Positions 43,011-62,040 of a stretch of 64,000 nt of DNA are shown piece after piece. This stretch comes from Cacajao melanocephalus. Lineage: Eukaryota > Chordata > Mammalia > Primates > Pitheciidae. The notes below the pieces were generated by a model. The model did no database searches. It saw nothing but the letters and a program-made list of their open reading frames with translations, and had not been told where the DNA came from. Where the stretch lies: the NCBI GenBank assembly GCA_963573385.1, contig CAUYLG010017783.1, positions 1-64,000 of the forward strand, written 5' to 3'. How positions within the stretch are numbered: the stretch's first letter is position 1; every line of letters begins with the position of its first letter. Position numbers and translations under genes: made by a program.

Positions 43011-43738
43011 AGCAGCAGCCTTCACCCCAGGGCCCAATCACCTCCCACATAACTGACTTCCACTTACAATCCAATTTCAAACCCAAAGTTCAGACTCTTA
43101 AAGGATTTGCAGCCCATTTTCCCTTTTTCCCAGTAGTTGAAAGCTTGTGACCTGTCACAGCTGCTGAGCAAGGGAGGAAAGCAGTGGAGAAAATGCATTC
43201 TCATCTAGGAGAAGAGAAGCTGCCCAGGATCGCCAAACACCAAGTCGTAACAGTTATCCTTCCATGCTGATAGCTTAGAATGATTCTAGGGTGCCTGGAA
43301 GAGCAAAAACTCTAGATACTAGAGGCAAGGCCTTCTCAAAGGAGGATCTATTCTCTGGATTGGTGTTTTGTCTTAACAACCCCACAACCCAATTAGCCTC
43401 AGGGAAAGAGTAAAGCCCACACTTTTCCTAAAGTACATTTGTGTTTACCTGCAGTGGTTTATTAACTTTTAAAATACTTATTTACTAAACGTTGTTCTCT
43501 TTTATTTATGATATACCCAGAGGCCTATGGACAAGTGAAAATACTTTTGTGAATTGCAAAATAAGACAACTTTTGGACATAATAGATATACATTACAGCA
43601 ATCTTGTGGCAAGATACCTTACACTCCCTACCTACACCTCGTCTATAGAGATCTTTAAAGAATCAGAACAGTGTGAAAAATCTGAATAACTCCAGCTTAT
43701 ACTCTGCTCATGGTGCTGGTGAAATGGTCAGGGATCAT
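43011..43738. other. Unique sequence
   Basis: No repeat or gene recognised. The frame 43492-43689 has no domain I know. Confidence 0.4.
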
Positions 43739-43750
43739 AAACCAGAATCT

Positions 43751-44153
<403 letters not shown>

Positions 44154-44269
44154 TTATCTGGTGCACATTAACAAATAGGTGCAAATGATATAGCTAGCAG
44201 TTGCTGTCTGAGCACCACAATGGAAAGATTCAGAGGCTACCACCAAGTTTAGTGAAAAAGACTACCTTG

Positions 44270-45095
44270 ATCAATTAAGCTACATCTGCCAAAATGCTGG
44301 GTCAGGATGGGGATGGAGTGAACTCTGTGTGGGAAGGGAAAGGAAGACAAGAGAATTCTGATGGAAACGTCCACAGGCTGTTGAACATGATGACTTGTAG
44401 AAATCACACGTCTGGAAGGCATCTGGTACAACAAAGCCATAAAAATATGAAGCTGCCGGAGGAGAAAGGAATAAAAACAAAACCTTGGAGAAATCATATT
44501 TGAGAAGAAGGAAAATAAGTTTCTTGGGGAAAAAACTGACAAAAAGAGTAAGAAAACTCTGTCACAGAGGTCAAACAAAGAAAAGACATATACATGTTCA
44601 ACAGTTTGATGTCATAGGAAAAAAATCAAAGGACATGAGGGCTGGAGAAAAGACATCTTAATTGGTGGCTAGAAAACGGCTTTAGTAGAGCAGCTGGTGT
44701 GGGACCAAGGACTCAAGGCTGAAGAAATGGAACAAGAGGCAAAAGACCATCATTCTGAAAAATGTGGTGGTGTAAGCAGCAAGAAGTTACCCAGGAGGTA
44801 CCCAAGAAACGTTAACCATGGGGTGGTGATCATGGGGTCATGGGTGGAAGAATTAAAATCAAATCATCTTGCCAACACAGAGGAACAGATTCACAGACAG
44901 CAATACTCTTATGAACAAAAATATTCAGTGGAGAAAGCGCCTGGACTGGCAAGAAGGCATGATTAAAAAGGACAGGTGAACAACATTCAAGAGACAACTT
45001 TAGAGGGGAGAGAAGAATCAGAGCAAAGTCTGCTGGCCTCAACCCAGGGCATCTACAGACTGAGAGAGCACAAGGCAGGACTAGAAGCTAGGAAG
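44270..45095 (+). mobile_element. Possible L2 LINE body
   Basis: Purine-rich, strand-biased sequence with blocks such as 'gaggagaaaggaataaaaac' and 'ggagagaagaatcagagcaa', reminiscent of the L2 region upstream of its 3' end. Weak; it may be unique DNA. Confidence 0.3.
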
Positions 45096-45107
45096 AGATT
45101 CAAGGTG

Positions 45108-45379
<272 letters not shown>

Positions 45380-46440
45380 GAAATTCAAAGTGTGCACAGG
45401 GTACTCTAGGGAGTGTGTTGAAGGGAATGTTAAAAAAAAAAAAAGAGTTGCGGACTTGATTCCAGGAGTAGTGATACCAAGGAGAGGCCCTGCTCGACCC
45501 AGCTGGCCCAGTGTCAGGGCTTTGATCAGCAGCAGTGCAAAGCTAAGGACCAGGTGGTGGCAAGTGCTGATGAGAGGAACCCTGTCGGAATGGGCAGGCA
45601 AGCATCAGGCTGAGAGGGCAAAAGGGATGCTAGCAAAAGCCAGAGCTGAGGTATGGGAGAGAGCAGCAAAGGATATGTTGAGCGGCTACTGGAGAGCACC
45701 TCATGGACTCTTCTGGCCCCTCCCCCTGTGGCAATCAAAAGGAAAAGGAGTTTCTTCTGTGAAAAAAATATTTAGATTAATTACAGAATCCTCTTCAAGA
45801 AGGTACAATTGGTCAAGGCATCCCTAGGAGGCATGGGGTAGGATTTTGGCAATGGCCTCATCAACTCAGAGGGAGACACAGAAAGAAACATGCCCACAAC
45901 TCCTTCAATTCTTGGAGAACCAATCCTCTAGGGGAAGGAGGATGCCACCCTGGGATGTTCTAATTCTGCACATCTCCTTTTTATGAGGCCCAGCGAGCAC
46001 TCTTCCTGGAAGCCTATTCCCTGTTATTCCTTGAAATTTCATTTCAAAAATCCCTTCTACCAGGAGGTCTTCCTGGACACCACAGCAAGGCCATATTCAT
46101 GTTCCTCTTCCCCACATTCACACACCACACTTGCAGCCCCTGCTTAGACGCTTAGTGGTACTCATGTACCACTTCCCCAGTGCATGGCACACGATGGGCA
46201 CTGAATGCATGATTGCTGAAAGCATGCCAAAACAGGGTGAGCTCATAGATGAGTCGGTTTTGTTCGCTGGACTGCAGCCTGCCCCAGCAGCGAAGCTGCA
46301 AACTGAGAAAAAAAGAAACCCACCAGCTAGACTCCTGTTCATGTGTCCTGTGTGGCCCCTCCTAAGGGAACAAAAGGTGGAAATTGAATTTAAAAACAAA
46401 TCCCTGAACTTCAACCTTATCTATCATCATTCACATGCAT
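45380..46440. other. Unique sequence
   Basis: No supported gene. The open frames 45282-45827 (+) and 46118-46442 (both strands) have no recognised domain, and the first begins inside an Alu. Confidence 0.4.
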
Positions 46441-47207
46441 AATTTGAGCTAGATTACAAACCTAAATATAACAGCTAAAATTACAAAGCTTTTCCTTCTC
46501 CCAAGGCAAAGATTTCTTAGAGCACAGAAAGTAAAAACCATAATGGGAAGGAATTGGTAAATTAAACATTTATCAAAGTCAAATACTTCCCCTCATCAAA
46601 AGATATCAGATTGAGAAAACAGATAAGCCACATACTTGGAAACAATGTTTGCAAAGGGCTGGTATCCACGATATAAAAAGATCATCTACAACTCAGTAAT
46701 AAAGAAAACCAAAAGCTAGGCAAATATTTGAATACACATCACAAAGATTTACAAATGGCCAATAAACATATACAAAAATGCTTAACATCATTAGTCATCA
46801 GAGAAACGCAAATTTAAACCAAAATGAGATCCCACAACACATACCAAAGGAAAAAAAACAACAACAAAACCCACTGTTGTCAAAGTGGAGAAACTGGAAT
46901 TCTCAGACATTACTGGTGAGAATGTAAAATGGTACAACCACTTTGGAAAAGTATGGAGGTTTCTTATCCATTCCTAGGTATTTATTCAAAAGAAATAAAA
47001 ACCATACATTCACGAAAAGAGTTGGACAAGAATGTTCATAGAAGCTTATTCATAAAACTGAACAGTAGAAACAGCTCAGGTGGTCCATCAGTAGGAAAGC
47101 AGATAAAACTGTGTTATAATCATTCAACAGGATACCACTCAGCAGTAAAAAGGAATGAACCACTTGCACAACCACAACAGCATAAATGAATCTCAAGAAT
47201 ATTTTGT

Positions 47208-47497
<290 letters not shown>

Positions 47498-48235
47498 TCA
47501 AAAGAGTACATACTTTATGATTTAATTGATAGGAAATTATAGAACAGAAAAATTAATCTTTCCTGGAAAGAAAAAGTCACACAGGGGTTCCCACATAGAG
47601 TGAGATAAGGGAGTGAGGGGGAAGGGACATGCAGAAATGTTCTGAAGTGCTGGCAGTGTTCTTCAGCCTGATAGAGACTTGGGTTAAACAGGCACATGAC
47701 TTTGTCAAAACTCAGCCAGTGCACCTCAAAATTTGTTCATTTAAACGCTAAGTTTCTTGCAAAAGAAAAAAATCACTGAACTGTAGTTAAGGAAACAAAT
47801 GCTAAAGTATTTAGAGGAGAATTTTACTTAATCTGTTATTTACTTTGAAATTCTTTTTTTTTTTTTGGAGGGAGGGTCTCGCTCTGCTCTGCTCGCCACA
47901 CTAGAGTGCAGTGGCGTAATCACGATTAAGTGCAGCCTCACCTTCTGGGCTCAGGCCATCCTCATGCTTCAACCTCTCCAGTAGCTGGGACCACGCACAT
48001 GTGCCACCACACCTAGCTAATTTGTTTTCTATTTGTTTATTATACTTTAAGTTCTGGGATACATGTCCAGAACATGCAGGTTTGTTACATAGGTATACAT
48101 GTGCCATGGTGGTTTGCTGCACCCATCAACCCATCATCTACATTAGGTATTTCTCCTAATGCTATCCTTCCCCTTTCCTCCCAACACCCAACAGGCCCCA
48201 GTGTGTGATATTCACCTCCCTCTTCCCATATGTTC

Positions 48236-52354
<4,119 letters not shown>

Positions 52355-52414
52355 CATGATGCTAAGTGGTTATTTTGTCCATTAGTTGATGCAGTTTCTT
52401 CATAGTGTCAATGG

Positions 52415-53426
52415 TCTTTACATTTTGGTATGTTTTTGCAGTTTTTCCTTTCCATATTTAGTGCTTCCTTCAGGAGCTCTTATAAGACAGGCCTGGTGGT
52501 GACAAAAATCCCTCAGCATTTGCTTATCTGTAAAGATTTTATTTCTCCTTCACTTATGAAGCTTTGTTTGGCTAGATATGAAATTCCGGGTTGAAATTCT
52601 TTTCTTCAAAAATGTTGAGTATTGGCCCCACTCTCTTCTGGCTTGTAGGGTTTCCATAGAAAGATCCACTGTTAGTCCGATGGTCTTCCGTTTGTTGGTA
52701 ACCCAACCTTTCTCTCTGGCTGCCCTAAACATTTTTCCTCCATTTAAACCTTGGTGAATCTGACGATTATGTGCCTTGGGGTTGGGGTTGTCCTTCTCGA
52801 GGAGTATCTTTGTGGTGGTCTCTGTATTTCCTAAATTTGAATGTTGGCCTTTCTTGCTAGGTTGGGGAAGTTCTCCTAGATGATATCCTGAAGAGTGTTT
52901 TCCAACTTGGTTCCCTTTTCCCCATCAATTTCAGGCACACCAATCAAATGTAGGTTTGGTTTTTCACATAGTCCCATATTTCTTTGAGGCTTCGTTCATT
53001 CCTTTTTAGTTTCTCTAACCTTGATTTCACGCTTTATTTCATTAAGTTTATCTTCGATCTCCAACATCCTTTCTTCCACGTGATTGATTCAGCTATTGAT
53101 ACTGGTGTATGCTTCACAAAGTTCTCTGCTGTGTTTTTCAGTTCTGTCAGGTCATTTATGTTCTTCTCTAAACTGGTTATTCTAGTTAGCAGTTCCTGTA
53201 ACCCTTTATCAGGGTTCTTATCTTCCTTGCATTGGGCAGAAACATGCTCCTCTAGCTTGGAGGAGTTTGTTATTACCCACCTTCTGAAGACTACTTCTGC
53301 CAACTTGTCAAAGTCATTCTCCGTCCAGTTTTACTCCCTTGCATGTGAGGAGCTGTGATCCTTTGGAGGAGAAGAGGGATTCTGGTTTTTGGAATTTTCA
53401 GCCTTTTTGTGCTGGTTTTTCCTCAT
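52415..53426 (-). pseudogene. L1 ORF1 remnant
   Basis: The RNA-binding chaperone of L1. It starts at ATG 53426 with a basic MRKNQ segment. The coiled-coil region contains LLTRITSLEKNINDL (53034-53303), and the C-terminal domain contains ETLQARREW (52550-52732). About 1012 bp against a normal of about 1017 bp, but with an in-frame stop in the N-terminal region and frameshifts. Confidence 0.92.
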
Positions 53427-54772
53427 CTTTGTGGATTTATCTACCTTTGGTCTTTGATGTTGGTGACCTTCACATGGGGTTTTTGCGTGGGCATCCTTTT
53501 TGTTGATGTTGATGCTACTGCTTTTTGTTTGTTAGTTTTCCTTCAAACAGTCAGGCCCCTCTTCTGCAGGTCTGCTGCAGTTTGCTAGAGGTCCACTCCA
53601 GACCCTGTTTGCCTGGGTATAACCAGCAGAGGCTGCAGAACAGCAAAGATTGCCACCTGCTCCTTCCTCTGGAAGCTTCATTCCAGAGGGGCACCTGCCA
53701 GATGCCAGCCGGAGCTCTCCAGCATGAGATGTGTGCCGACCCCTGCTCAAAGGTGTCCCAGTCAGGAGGCATGGGGGTCAGGGACCCACTTGAGGAGGCA
53801 GTCTGTCCCTTAGCAGAACTCAACAGCTATGCTGGGAGATCCCCTGTTCTCTTCAGAGCTGGCAGGCAGGAATGTTTAAGTCTGCTGAAGCTGCACCCAC
53901 AGCCACCCCTTCCCCCAGGTGCTCTGTCCCAGGGAGATGGGAGTTTTATCTATAAGCCCCTGACTGGAGCTACTGCCTTTGTTTCAGAGATGCCCTGCCT
54001 AGAGAGGAGGGATCTAGAGAGGCAGTCTGGCTATGGTGGCTTTGCCACACTGTGGTGGGTTCTGCCCCCAGTTCAATCTTCCCAGCGGCTTTGTCTACAC
54101 TGTGAGGGGAAAACCTCCTACTCAAGCCTCAGTAATGGCAGAGGCCCCTCCCTCCAACAAGCTTGAGTGTTCCAGGTCAACTTCAGACTGCTCTTCTGGC
54201 AGCGAGTATTTCAAGCCAGTGGATCTTAGTTTGCTGGGCTCTGTGGAGGTGGGATCTGCTGAGCAAGACTACTCAGTTCCCTGGCTTCAGCCCCCTTTCC
54301 AGAGGAGTGAATGGTTCTCTCTCACTGGTGTTCCAGACACCAGTGGGGTATGGAAAAAAACTCCTGCAGCTAGCTCAGTGTCTGCCCAAATGGTCACCCA
54401 GTCTTGTGTTTGAAACCCAGGGCCCTGGTGGTGTAGGCACATGAGGAAATCTCCTGTTCTGCAGGTTGCGAACAAAAACTGTGGGAAAATCATAGGATCT
54501 GGGACAGATAGCACTGTCCCTCACAGCATAGTCCCTCCCAGCTTCCCTTGGCTAGGGGAGGGAGTTCCCTGACCCCTTACGCTTCCCAGGTGAAGCGATG
54601 CCCCACCCTGCTTCTGCTCGCCCTCCATGGGCTGCACCCACTGTCTAACCAGTCCCAGTAAGATAAGCTGGGTACCTCAGTTGGAAATGCAGAAATCACT
54701 TGCCTTCTGCGTTGGTCTCACTGAGAGCTACCGACCGGAGCTGTTCCTACTCAGCCATCTTGCCAGTCTTCC
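53427..54772 (-). promoter_or_regulatory. L1 5' UTR with internal promoter (old)
   Basis: GC-richer than its surroundings and ends in the L1 start 'aagatggctgagtagg' (reverse strand, near 54750), which includes the YY1-type AAGATGG. In active L1 this region holds a sense promoter and an antisense promoter. An antisense transcript here would run right, into 55-64 kb. The long plus-strand open frames (53525-54166, 213 codons; 54033-54444) are antisense to it. Confidence 0.85.
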
Positions 54773-55137
54773 CTTTTTTGTTATTTGTAGAGAAGAGGTT
54801 TCCCCATGTTGCCCAGGTTGATCTCAAACTCATGAGCTCAAGCTATCTGTCTGCCTTGACCTTCCAAAGCGCTAGGATTACAGGCATGAGCCACTGCACC
54901 CAGCCAGAAATACATTGTTAGGAGATGGATGGATAATGGGATGAATAGATGGAAAAATGTGTCAATGTTAATGATGGAATCTAAGTGAGAGATACGTAGC
55001 CATTCACTTTCATATTCTCTCAACTTTGTTGTACACTTGAAGTTTTTCAAAATAAAATTTTGGAGAGAAATAGACAGTGGAAAAGAAGTTTCTAATACTC
55101 CTTGGATTTTTTGATGTAATAGTGGCATCATGGTTAA

Positions 55138-56200
<1,063 letters not shown>

Positions 56201-56209
56201 CTCCTTGGT

Positions 56210-56520
56210 GAGGAAGGGGGTATCTTGTTCACTATTTTATGAACAGCTAAGCACAATGCCTGGGACAGTATACAGTTAATATTTTTGGATGAACAATTTA
56301 TGAAACACATTCAGTTTCTAGAGCTTTGCTGTACAGTCTTATCTTATTCTCTCTGCAACCCTAAGAGCTAAGCAGGGCAGAAATTATTACTTCTGCTACC
56401 ACTGCCGCCACCACCAATACTCCAGATGAGGAAGCAAGGCCAATGGAGTTAGGGACCTGCTCAATATCATAGAACAGTCCGTTTTAAAACCAGAGCTAGT
56501 GCTTCCTTTGCTGACTCCTA
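56210..56520 (-). mobile_element. MIR SINE pieces
   Basis: 56330-56520 shows antisense MIR order: 'ctctctgcaaccctaagagc', 'actccagatgaggaagcaag', 'gacctgctcaatatcataga'. 56250-56290 ('caatgcctgggacagtatac') looks like another MIR 3' end on the plus strand. A GCC/ACC-rich run (56397-56416) lies inside. Confidence 0.65.
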
Positions 56521-59028
56521 AAAGGATGCTCTTTTCATCACATCTCATTCCTTTCTGAGGAAAATTCAAGTTGATCTCTCAGAATATGAGGACACCGCTC
56601 TACTCATAAGCAGAGAGCTTGGAGTTGGGGATTATATGACCTCTGCGTCACTAAACTTGCAAGTGAATGGGACCCAGTGAGTGTGGCCGATTCTTGGAAA
56701 GCAGGGAGTGTAAACAGTTGGATAAATGCCACCATCCATATACCCCAGATGTTTGGCTTGGTGTGTGAACATGTTAAATGTCTCATAAAAATTAAGGTAA
56801 AAAGATAACAGTTATGCTATACACCATGTTAATTTCTACCAGCCAGCTAACATCAACCACTCAACATGTATTAATCTGCCTCATAATTTCTTCCTCCACA
56901 AGTCCCTTTCCTCATTTTGCATAAATAACAAAGTGCTGTGCTTTCACTGGCCCTTTCTTGGGGATGCTCAGGTATTGGCTAGGATTACCCTCAGCTGTCA
57001 TCTTTGAGGTCAGATTAACCTCAAGCAGTAGAGTTCATACTCCTCCTCTCCTCGCCTAGCTTCAAGTTCAGGGAAAGAACTGTATGTTCTGGATGAGTCT
57101 ATAAATAAACACTGGCCCCAGGCTGTGATCGCTGCCACTGCTCCCTACCCAAATCTGTCTACACACACAAGGCAGAGCCCTAGATTTGTGCTTTGAGTCT
57201 GAGCAGGTGAACTGGCGACAACCTGAGTGGGGCCAAAAGGTCCAAAGGACAGGACCCCTGGAACAGTTGGATTTCATCTCCTTCAAGAGAACGTCCCGAC
57301 GTTCTGGCATCCCTCTCTGGGGTGCAAGCATGCTTTTTATGACAGAGTTACTGGAAGTCCTGGAGTCCTCAAGTGCCTTCTGAATTACTGTTAAGCAGCT
57401 TCCCAGGCACTTCAGTGTTTATAGTTGTCCCATTGCCTTGAGCCCCAAAACTAAGCCCGAGGTCTCTTAGCCTCCATGTCAGGTTTTCAGTGCCAAGATT
57501 TCCCTGTGTTAAGATTTCAGGAGCCTTTCCTCCTCTAAGCATGGCCCTGTCTCACGCTGCAGGTAATGGGGAGGATAAATGGGTTCCCTGGGCTTCCCTG
57601 CCCCCTCACCCCCCCCAACCCCAGTCTGACTTGCACCAGAACTCTTACCCAACCCATACCTTTTTCCACCTGAACCACTACCAAAGGGAGTGCTTTTTCC
57701 CCAAGTGGGGCCTTTCTGCAGCAGCAAGTGGCAGAGCAAGATGTGCAGACAGAAAGACCCTGACCTAGTAGCCAATGCCGAATTCGAGCAGCAAGGATTT
57801 TCTCCACTGCGCGTAAATTGCCAAGAACTGAATATTCCCCATGCCCCGCTGCCACTTGCCTCAATTCTCCAAACCTTCAGAATTCCAACAGATAACCAAA
57901 ATCTCAACAACTGTCGTATCTTCCATCAAAATGTACCAGTGCTAATCTTTATTTTCTCTCTGTCTCTATGGAGCTTTTCAAAATATGAGCCAAATCCCCC
58001 ATATAATGTCACTGAAGCAAAAGAAAGATAATTTAAACAATGAATGGAATGATTTTAGAAATAACATCCTTATTTCACTACATTTATTCCTTTGGGTACC
58101 ATCAATATTTTTCAACAAGCCTGTGATTCTTAGGGACCTAAGTCACTGTTGTAAGACATCCCCTACTTTCCAAAAAAAGCAGGAGGCTAGACTTCTAGTT
58201 TAATTATTACCACAGCTGAGCAGCTGGAATGAAATTACTTCCCTGTGCTGTGTGTTCATAATTCAGTATGTCAAAGTCGTCTCTGATTTCACTAATGATT
58301 TTTCTATTTTTTCTCAGATGTTTAGCCCAAAGGAAAAATTTTTAAGTCACCCCTTTCCAATTGTACTTTTTCAATATATTCTCACTGGAAATTAAATTTT
58401 ACAGATAGCGTAAAACCCACTCCTTCAATAAAATATAGCACTGTAAAATGTTAAAGGTAACCCACTCTCACCCCCAAACAAATATCCTGCTTTATATTAA
58501 TAATCAATAACAAAAGAGCCGGGTTTTGCTTTTGTTACTTGACAAACGCAAGAAGATTTCTAGTGTAAAAAACCAAGTTGGTTTTACATGTTTTCACTAA
58601 AGTCAGAACTTGTTAAACCCCTTGGGCTTCTGGAATAATGCAGAGGATTTAAAGAGCGTTTCTTACTGGACCTCCCAGATGCTGGCAAAGTTCAAGGGAA
58701 TGAAGAGGTGTTAGGAGAAAACAGGCAGATATACACACACAATGGGCATTCATTCCATTCTTTATTTGTGGTAGAAGAAATAATTTATTATTTTAAATAA
58801 TCTTCTTTACAAAAAAATAAGTTTCACAAAAATAAAATTCTCAGCTTGCTCTAATCTTTGCAAAGTAGCCCTCTTCTTATTCTCATCTCAAATTACTGAA
58901 CAAACACCATACATTTCTATTAGACAGGTTGAAGACTACTCTCCATGAGACCTTTGCCTTTTGTTCATAAATGTATAGAATTTGTGCATCAGTAGATTTG
59001 TACACCTTCAATGATAACACTATGAATA
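56521..59028. other. Longest repeat-poor stretch, no gene called
   Basis: No Alu or LINE is recognised. Open frames at 57490-58031 (both strands) show no known domain. 58760-58860 is AT-rich with several AATAAA-like words on both strands, compatible with a transcript 3' end, but nothing anchors it. Confidence 0.45.
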
Positions 59029-59110
59029 CGCAACATTTCTCGAGCGCTGACTGTGTGCCAGGCACAGTTCTTACTTATCTGTGTTATCTCAATCTTTACA
59101 ACCTTCTTAG
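59029..59110 (-). mobile_element. MIR SINE piece
   Basis: 'gactgtgtgccaggcacagt' and 'gtgttatctcaatctttaca', antisense MIR order. Confidence 0.65.
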
Positions 59111-60425
59111 ACCAGAAGTCTACAAAAAAACTCAAAACCTGAGGTTGTGAGTCATGCCACATGAACAGTCTGGGGCTACAAAGGGCCCTCATAGAGCCAG
59201 ATCAGCCACAGAAGGGCATTCAGGAGGAAGTGGACCTGGAGTCTCCATCTCTGATGCTCTAAGAAGCCCAAGGTACCAACAGTAGAGTCTCCTCTAGCTT
59301 CTACAAAATTCCATCTATCTCTTTACTTATACTCTCTGCTCTTCCTTTGTCCAGCCCCTACATCTTTTTCTCTTCTTTGTGCCCACACTGCACTATACCT
59401 CGAGTCCTTCAGGGTCTAAGGCCATGGCCGTTTCCAACACAGAGTACACATGGGGAGGCAAAGTCCATTCACAGAAAGCAGTGGCGGCAGCCTCGGTACT
59501 CAATATCACACCCTCTGCCACCAGACAAAGGAAAAGTAAAAAAAAAAAAAAAAACCACTCCTCACAAGACCTCTCATTGACCAGAATCAGGGCATAAATC
59601 CACCCCCAGCTGCACAAGGAGCTGCAAAATCAAAGGTGTGGAGTCAGAACACTGGAAAACAGGCAAGAGAGATGGGGTTGGGAAAGCGGTCCAAGTGACT
59701 ACCCAACAGAATATGTTCTCAAAGTGAGTCAACAAAATAATACGTTTTTATATATTGTCAGTGTCATACAGGTAGTTACCATGCAAGGCTGGTGAAACTC
59801 TAATGGAATGATAACAGGTTTTAATTATGCATAAAATTAGCTTTGTGCATATTTATGTCCAACTGCACACTGCTAGAGCAGAATCATCTAAAGTACCAGC
59901 ACCTTTAAAGTGGCATTCAATACAGTTGCCATACAGCTGCACATCCCTGCAGAGCTGTAGACGGATATCTCGGGAGACTGCATGCCATTACAATTTCAGA
60001 AACACGTCAGAAGGTATGAACTATTTTCTCTCGAGTGTTGCCTTGTATTATCTCTAGCACACACAAAGGAATCTCAAACAAAATGAAGCAGCCGAAGCCC
60101 AGCCGTGCCTTGCCCTCATCGTCATTACGCATCCTGGTTCAAGGGCCCTCATGTGCCTGGTGCTGCACTGGATATGACAGGCTGGGTGCCTCATCTGTCA
60201 ACTGATTCCAGACCAGAGTTTCTTTTGGCTCATCTGGCCACGTAAGCAGGTATCCCTATATCTGATCCCTTTCCTCTGCAGCTTTCCAAAGCTCCTCACT
60301 TGGGTGAAAGGAGACAAAAAATCTCCTCAGATACAGAAGGTACTCAGTCCTAACTATTATATCTGGATCCCCTGATAATCCCACTGTAATATTCACAAGT
60401 TAAACAATGTACAATTTTGTCTTTT
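59111..60425. other. Unique sequence
   Basis: One 17-base A-run at 59538. No gene or confident repeat seen. Confidence 0.4.
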
Positions 60426-60429
60426 ATTT

Positions 60430-60545
60430 GCCCACTTATTCGTTCATCCATATAACATTCACAAAGTACTTGTTATATGCTGTGTACTGCATTGGGTAAT
60501 AATTAGAAAGAAAAATAATGTACATACTTCCCTGCCTTCAAGGAA
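60430..60545 (-). mobile_element. L2 3' end or MIR-like piece
   Basis: 'ttattcgttcatccatataa', 'cacaaagtacttgttatatg' and 'acttccctgccttcaaggaa' follow the antisense L2 3' end order. Confidence 0.55.
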
Positions 60546-61590
60546 ATTATCTACCACTTCCCATCTTCCCTCGACATTGGTGCCTAGTATCCAAAAATTT
60601 GGGGCCCTTATGTCTTATGTTGGTGGCAGCATTCCCTAATGGCCAAGGAAGCAGACAGCAAGGGGCTGTAGTTACAATGGGGCAGAAGAGGTAGCCAGAA
60701 TAGCTGGGAAGACTGGTTGTGTTTTATAAATTAGTAAATATATTCAAAATAGAAGGATCCAGGTTCTCATCCTCAAAAGCGATTTCTAAACATGGAAAGA
60801 AAGCTAGAAAGAAATTGGATTGGAAGTATTGGTATGAGCTGATGGGCTTTTAATATACATGCACAGATACAGAAAGTTATTTTCCATGTGATTATGTATA
60901 TTATGTATATGTGTACGTGTGTGTATCTATATAGAAGCAACAAGCACAGTGAACAATCAGATCTTGGTTTCTAAATAGTAACCTCAAGTAAAAGGAATCA
61001 GAGCTGTTAGAGAAAAAGTTTGAGGGTTGAGGTAGAGAAATACAAGATGAGCCTGGAACATCTTGTGTCAGAAAGTCAGGAAATGCTGAATTGATAATGG
61101 GCACATGTCAAAAGAACATGGGAGCCAGATGGAAGGAGCTTGAAGAGGGAATAATTTGAGCATTAAAATAAATAATGATAGTAATAAATAGGTTAGAACC
61201 CACTGAATAAAATAGATCAATGAGTACATACTGACATACATATATACATATATAAATGGGAGAGAAGAGAAAGCTCTTTCTTATAGTAGAGCACCAAATA
61301 ATAAACGTAGAAGAAATGATGAAAATAAGTCATCAACATTTGGCATCCATTGTGGTGATGGTGGTAAATTCAGGTGGATTCTTTCAACCATGGATGGATG
61401 CTAAGGGACATGGGTAGAGTTTTGTTAAGAAACAGCATGTTAGTATAGTATCAGACTCTCTCTCCATTGTAATCAAATACAAAGGGAACATGGTGACTTC
61501 ACAGTGGAGAAATCTGGCAGACCCTTAACCTTGACCATATGATCAAGGGTAGCATCATCATAACCGTGTAGGGTGTGGCTAAGGGGCAAG
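60546..61590. other. Mostly unique sequence, possible ancient LINE patch
   Basis: A TA/TG-rich run lies at 60890-60935. 61130-61560 ('gtgacttcacagtggagaaa', 'ctggcagacccttaaccttg') has the look of an old dispersed repeat I cannot name. Confidence 0.35.
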
Positions 61591-61594
61591 AAGG

Positions 61595-62040
61595 CAGGGA
61601 GGCTTTAAGGCAGTAATACTTGAATCAGGTGTTGAGGGATGAGGCAGCTATGGAGAAACAAGAGGCAAGAGATTTCTAGCAGAAGTTGGGCAGATGCGAA
61701 ACCATGCTGGAGTGACAGTATGGGTGCTGGGGAGGCAGGGAGGGTGCAGGCTAGGGAAGGATAAATGATTCTGGACAGGCAGACAGAAACCAGATCAAGA
61801 AGAGTCTTATGGACCATGCTCAGAAGTTCAGACCTCGTCCTCTCAATGACGATGTGGCACGCTGCTGCCACTACCTGTCTGCACATACGTCAGACACGTC
61901 TAATCATAGCATTTCACTTCAGAGAACACACACTGCAGACAGCCCTGCCAATCAACTGCAATTGGCACCTGAAATGGAATCATTTGCCCTCTCCTGTAGG
62001 CAATGAGGAAGTTTAGAGGCTTTTTAACAGGTGGCAGGTA
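61595..62040 (+). mobile_element. L2 LINE fragment with an unidentified insert
   Basis: L2 order on the plus strand: 'ttgaatcaggtgttgaggga', 'gaagagtcttatggaccatg', then after the insert 'gaggaagtttagaggctttt' and 'aacaggtggcaggtatgatt'. Bases 61850-62000 do not belong to L2. Confidence 0.65.
61850..62000. other. Unidentified 151-bp insertion in L2
   Basis: It interrupts the L2 between 'cctctcaatga' and 'caatgaggaag'. The 6-bp caatga is present on both sides (61844-61849 and 62001-62006), as expected for a target duplication. No obvious inverted ends or A tail. I cannot assign a family. Confidence 0.45.

Noticed and set aside
53525..54166. 213-codon plus-strand frame as a protein-coding gene
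   Set aside because: It is wholly antisense to the L1 5' UTR, has no known domain, and high GC content makes long chance frames likely. Kept only as an antisense-transcription finding.
57490..58031. Frames of 92-133 codons in the repeat-poor region
   Set aside because: No recognised family, and overlapping frames on both strands. Could hide an exon, but I cannot support one.
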